Assembly: GCA_016718405.1 (NCBI GenBank)
Contig: JADKDJ010000033.1
Location: forward strand, 496,001-560,000
Direction of reading: 5' to 3'
Length of the DNA stretch: 64,000 nt
DNA from: Candidatus Rhodoferax odensensis
GTDB lineage: Bacteria > Pseudomonadota > Gammaproteobacteria > Burkholderiales > Burkholderiaceae_C
Shown: positions 63,568 to 64,000 of the stretch, piece by piece
Numbering within the stretch: position 1 is the stretch's first letter
Layout of the letters: every line of letters begins with the position of its first letter
Notes under the pieces: generated by a model
Databases searched by the model: none
What the model saw: only the letters and a program-made list of their open reading frames with translations
Told to the model about the DNA's origin: nothing
Made by a program: the position numbers and the translations under genes

Positions 63568-64000
63568 ATGCTCGCCACGGTGACGGTGGCTGCGGCGCTT
63601 GCACTGACGCTTTACGCGGCGGCCATCGTCTGGCTGTGGTTCAAACAGGAGTGGCTGCTGTTCACGCCCACCGTGTTGCCACCGTCGCAAGTCCTGGCCC
63701 AGCCGCCGGACGTACACGAGCTCAGTATCGACGTGCCCGGTGCGCGACTATCGGCGATGCACCTGCAGTTGCCCAATCCGAGGGGACTGGTGTTCTTTCT
63801 CCATGGCAACGCTGGTTGTCTGCAAACCTGGTTCACCAACACCGACTTCTACCGCCAGGCCAACTTCGACCTGTTCATGCTCGACTACCGGGGCTACGGC
63901 AAGAGCACCGGCCGCATCGAGAGCGAGGCACAGTTGCACGCCGATGTGCGTGCCGTCTGGGATCACCTTTCAGGCCGCTGCACCGGGTACACCAGGATCG
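63568..64000 (+). CDS. Alpha/beta hydrolase, N-terminal part (runs off window)
   Basis: ATG 63568 opens a frame of 144 codons with no stop before the window ends. An N-terminal membrane anchor (LATVTVAAALALTLYAAAIV) precedes the hydrolase fold, with the oxyanion motif FFLHGNAGC (HGNAG at 79-83) and DYRGYGKSTG (106-115). This matches BEM46/YfhR-like membrane-anchored serine hydrolases. The nucleophile Ser lies beyond the window. Substrate unknown. Confidence 0.82.
   Translation, partial: MLATVTVAAALALTLYAAAIVWLWFKQEWLLFTPTVLPPSQVLAQPPDVHELSIDVPGARLSAMHLQLPNPRGLVFFLHGNAGCLQTWFTNTDFYRQANFDLFMLDYRGYGKSTGRIESEAQLHADVRAVWDHLSGRCTGYTRI

Overview
The window looks like chromosomal DNA of a betaproteobacterium in the Burkholderiales, most probably Comamonadaceae (Rhodoferax/Polaromonas-like). 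This rests on high G+C, betaproteobacterial-type protein sequences and recognisable gene orders: smc-zipA-ligA, dapC-dapD-pilus ATPase-dapE-prmB, tolB-pal-cpoB, holC-pepA divergent from lptF-lptG, and NfeD-SPFH. No phage, IS element, CRISPR array or rRNA is visible.

Layout. 1-10,060: the end of an unrecognised gene, an HDOD protein, tRNA-Pro, a tiny Ala/Pro lipoprotein, and the leftward smc-zipA-ligA set opposite murI. 10,111-15,640: lysine/peptidoglycan precursor genes dapC, dapD and dapE with a PilT/PilU-type ATPase inserted, then prmB. 15,641-18,270: a spacer with a 25-bp perfect inverted repeat, an ABC-F ATPase and two tRNA-Lys genes. 18,335-25,712: envelope genes (tcdA, cpoB, pal, tolB, a glycosyltransferase, an O-antigen-ligase-like protein and msbA). 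25,729-31,000: a FecR-domain protein with a beta-barrel partner, fabI and a large basic amino acid decarboxylase. 31,000-40,900: NfeD/SPFH pair, tRNA-Ser, an amino-acid binding protein, holC/pepA, lptFG, cbiX, a CysB-like regulator and a methionine-type aminotransferase.

40,923-63,334 is the accessory, nutrient-scavenging part. Two Dpp/Opp-type peptide ABC transporters flank an agmatinase plus PuuB-like oxidase, a second FecR-domain protein, a secreted caspase-like/MORN-repeat protein, and a hydroxyproline degradation set (AraC-type regulator, epimerase, DHDPS-family deaminase, DadA-like oxidase). A coherent but inferred reading is uptake of peptides, including Hyp-containing ones, and use of their amino acids and amines. 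The window ends inside an alpha/beta-hydrolase gene.

Data quality matters here. At least nine small indels break otherwise well-conserved genes (dapE, the ABC-F gene, the livK-like gene, three genes of the first peptide transporter, and dppD of the second). A poly-C/A tract at about 44,981-45,098 looks artificial and lies where a binding-protein gene would be expected. The most interesting non-coding signals are a covarying palindromic repeat family (46,431-46,483 and 63,339-63,438) and the 25-bp inverted repeat at 15,847-15,934. The most interesting protein is the caspase-MORN fusion at 49,014-51,035.
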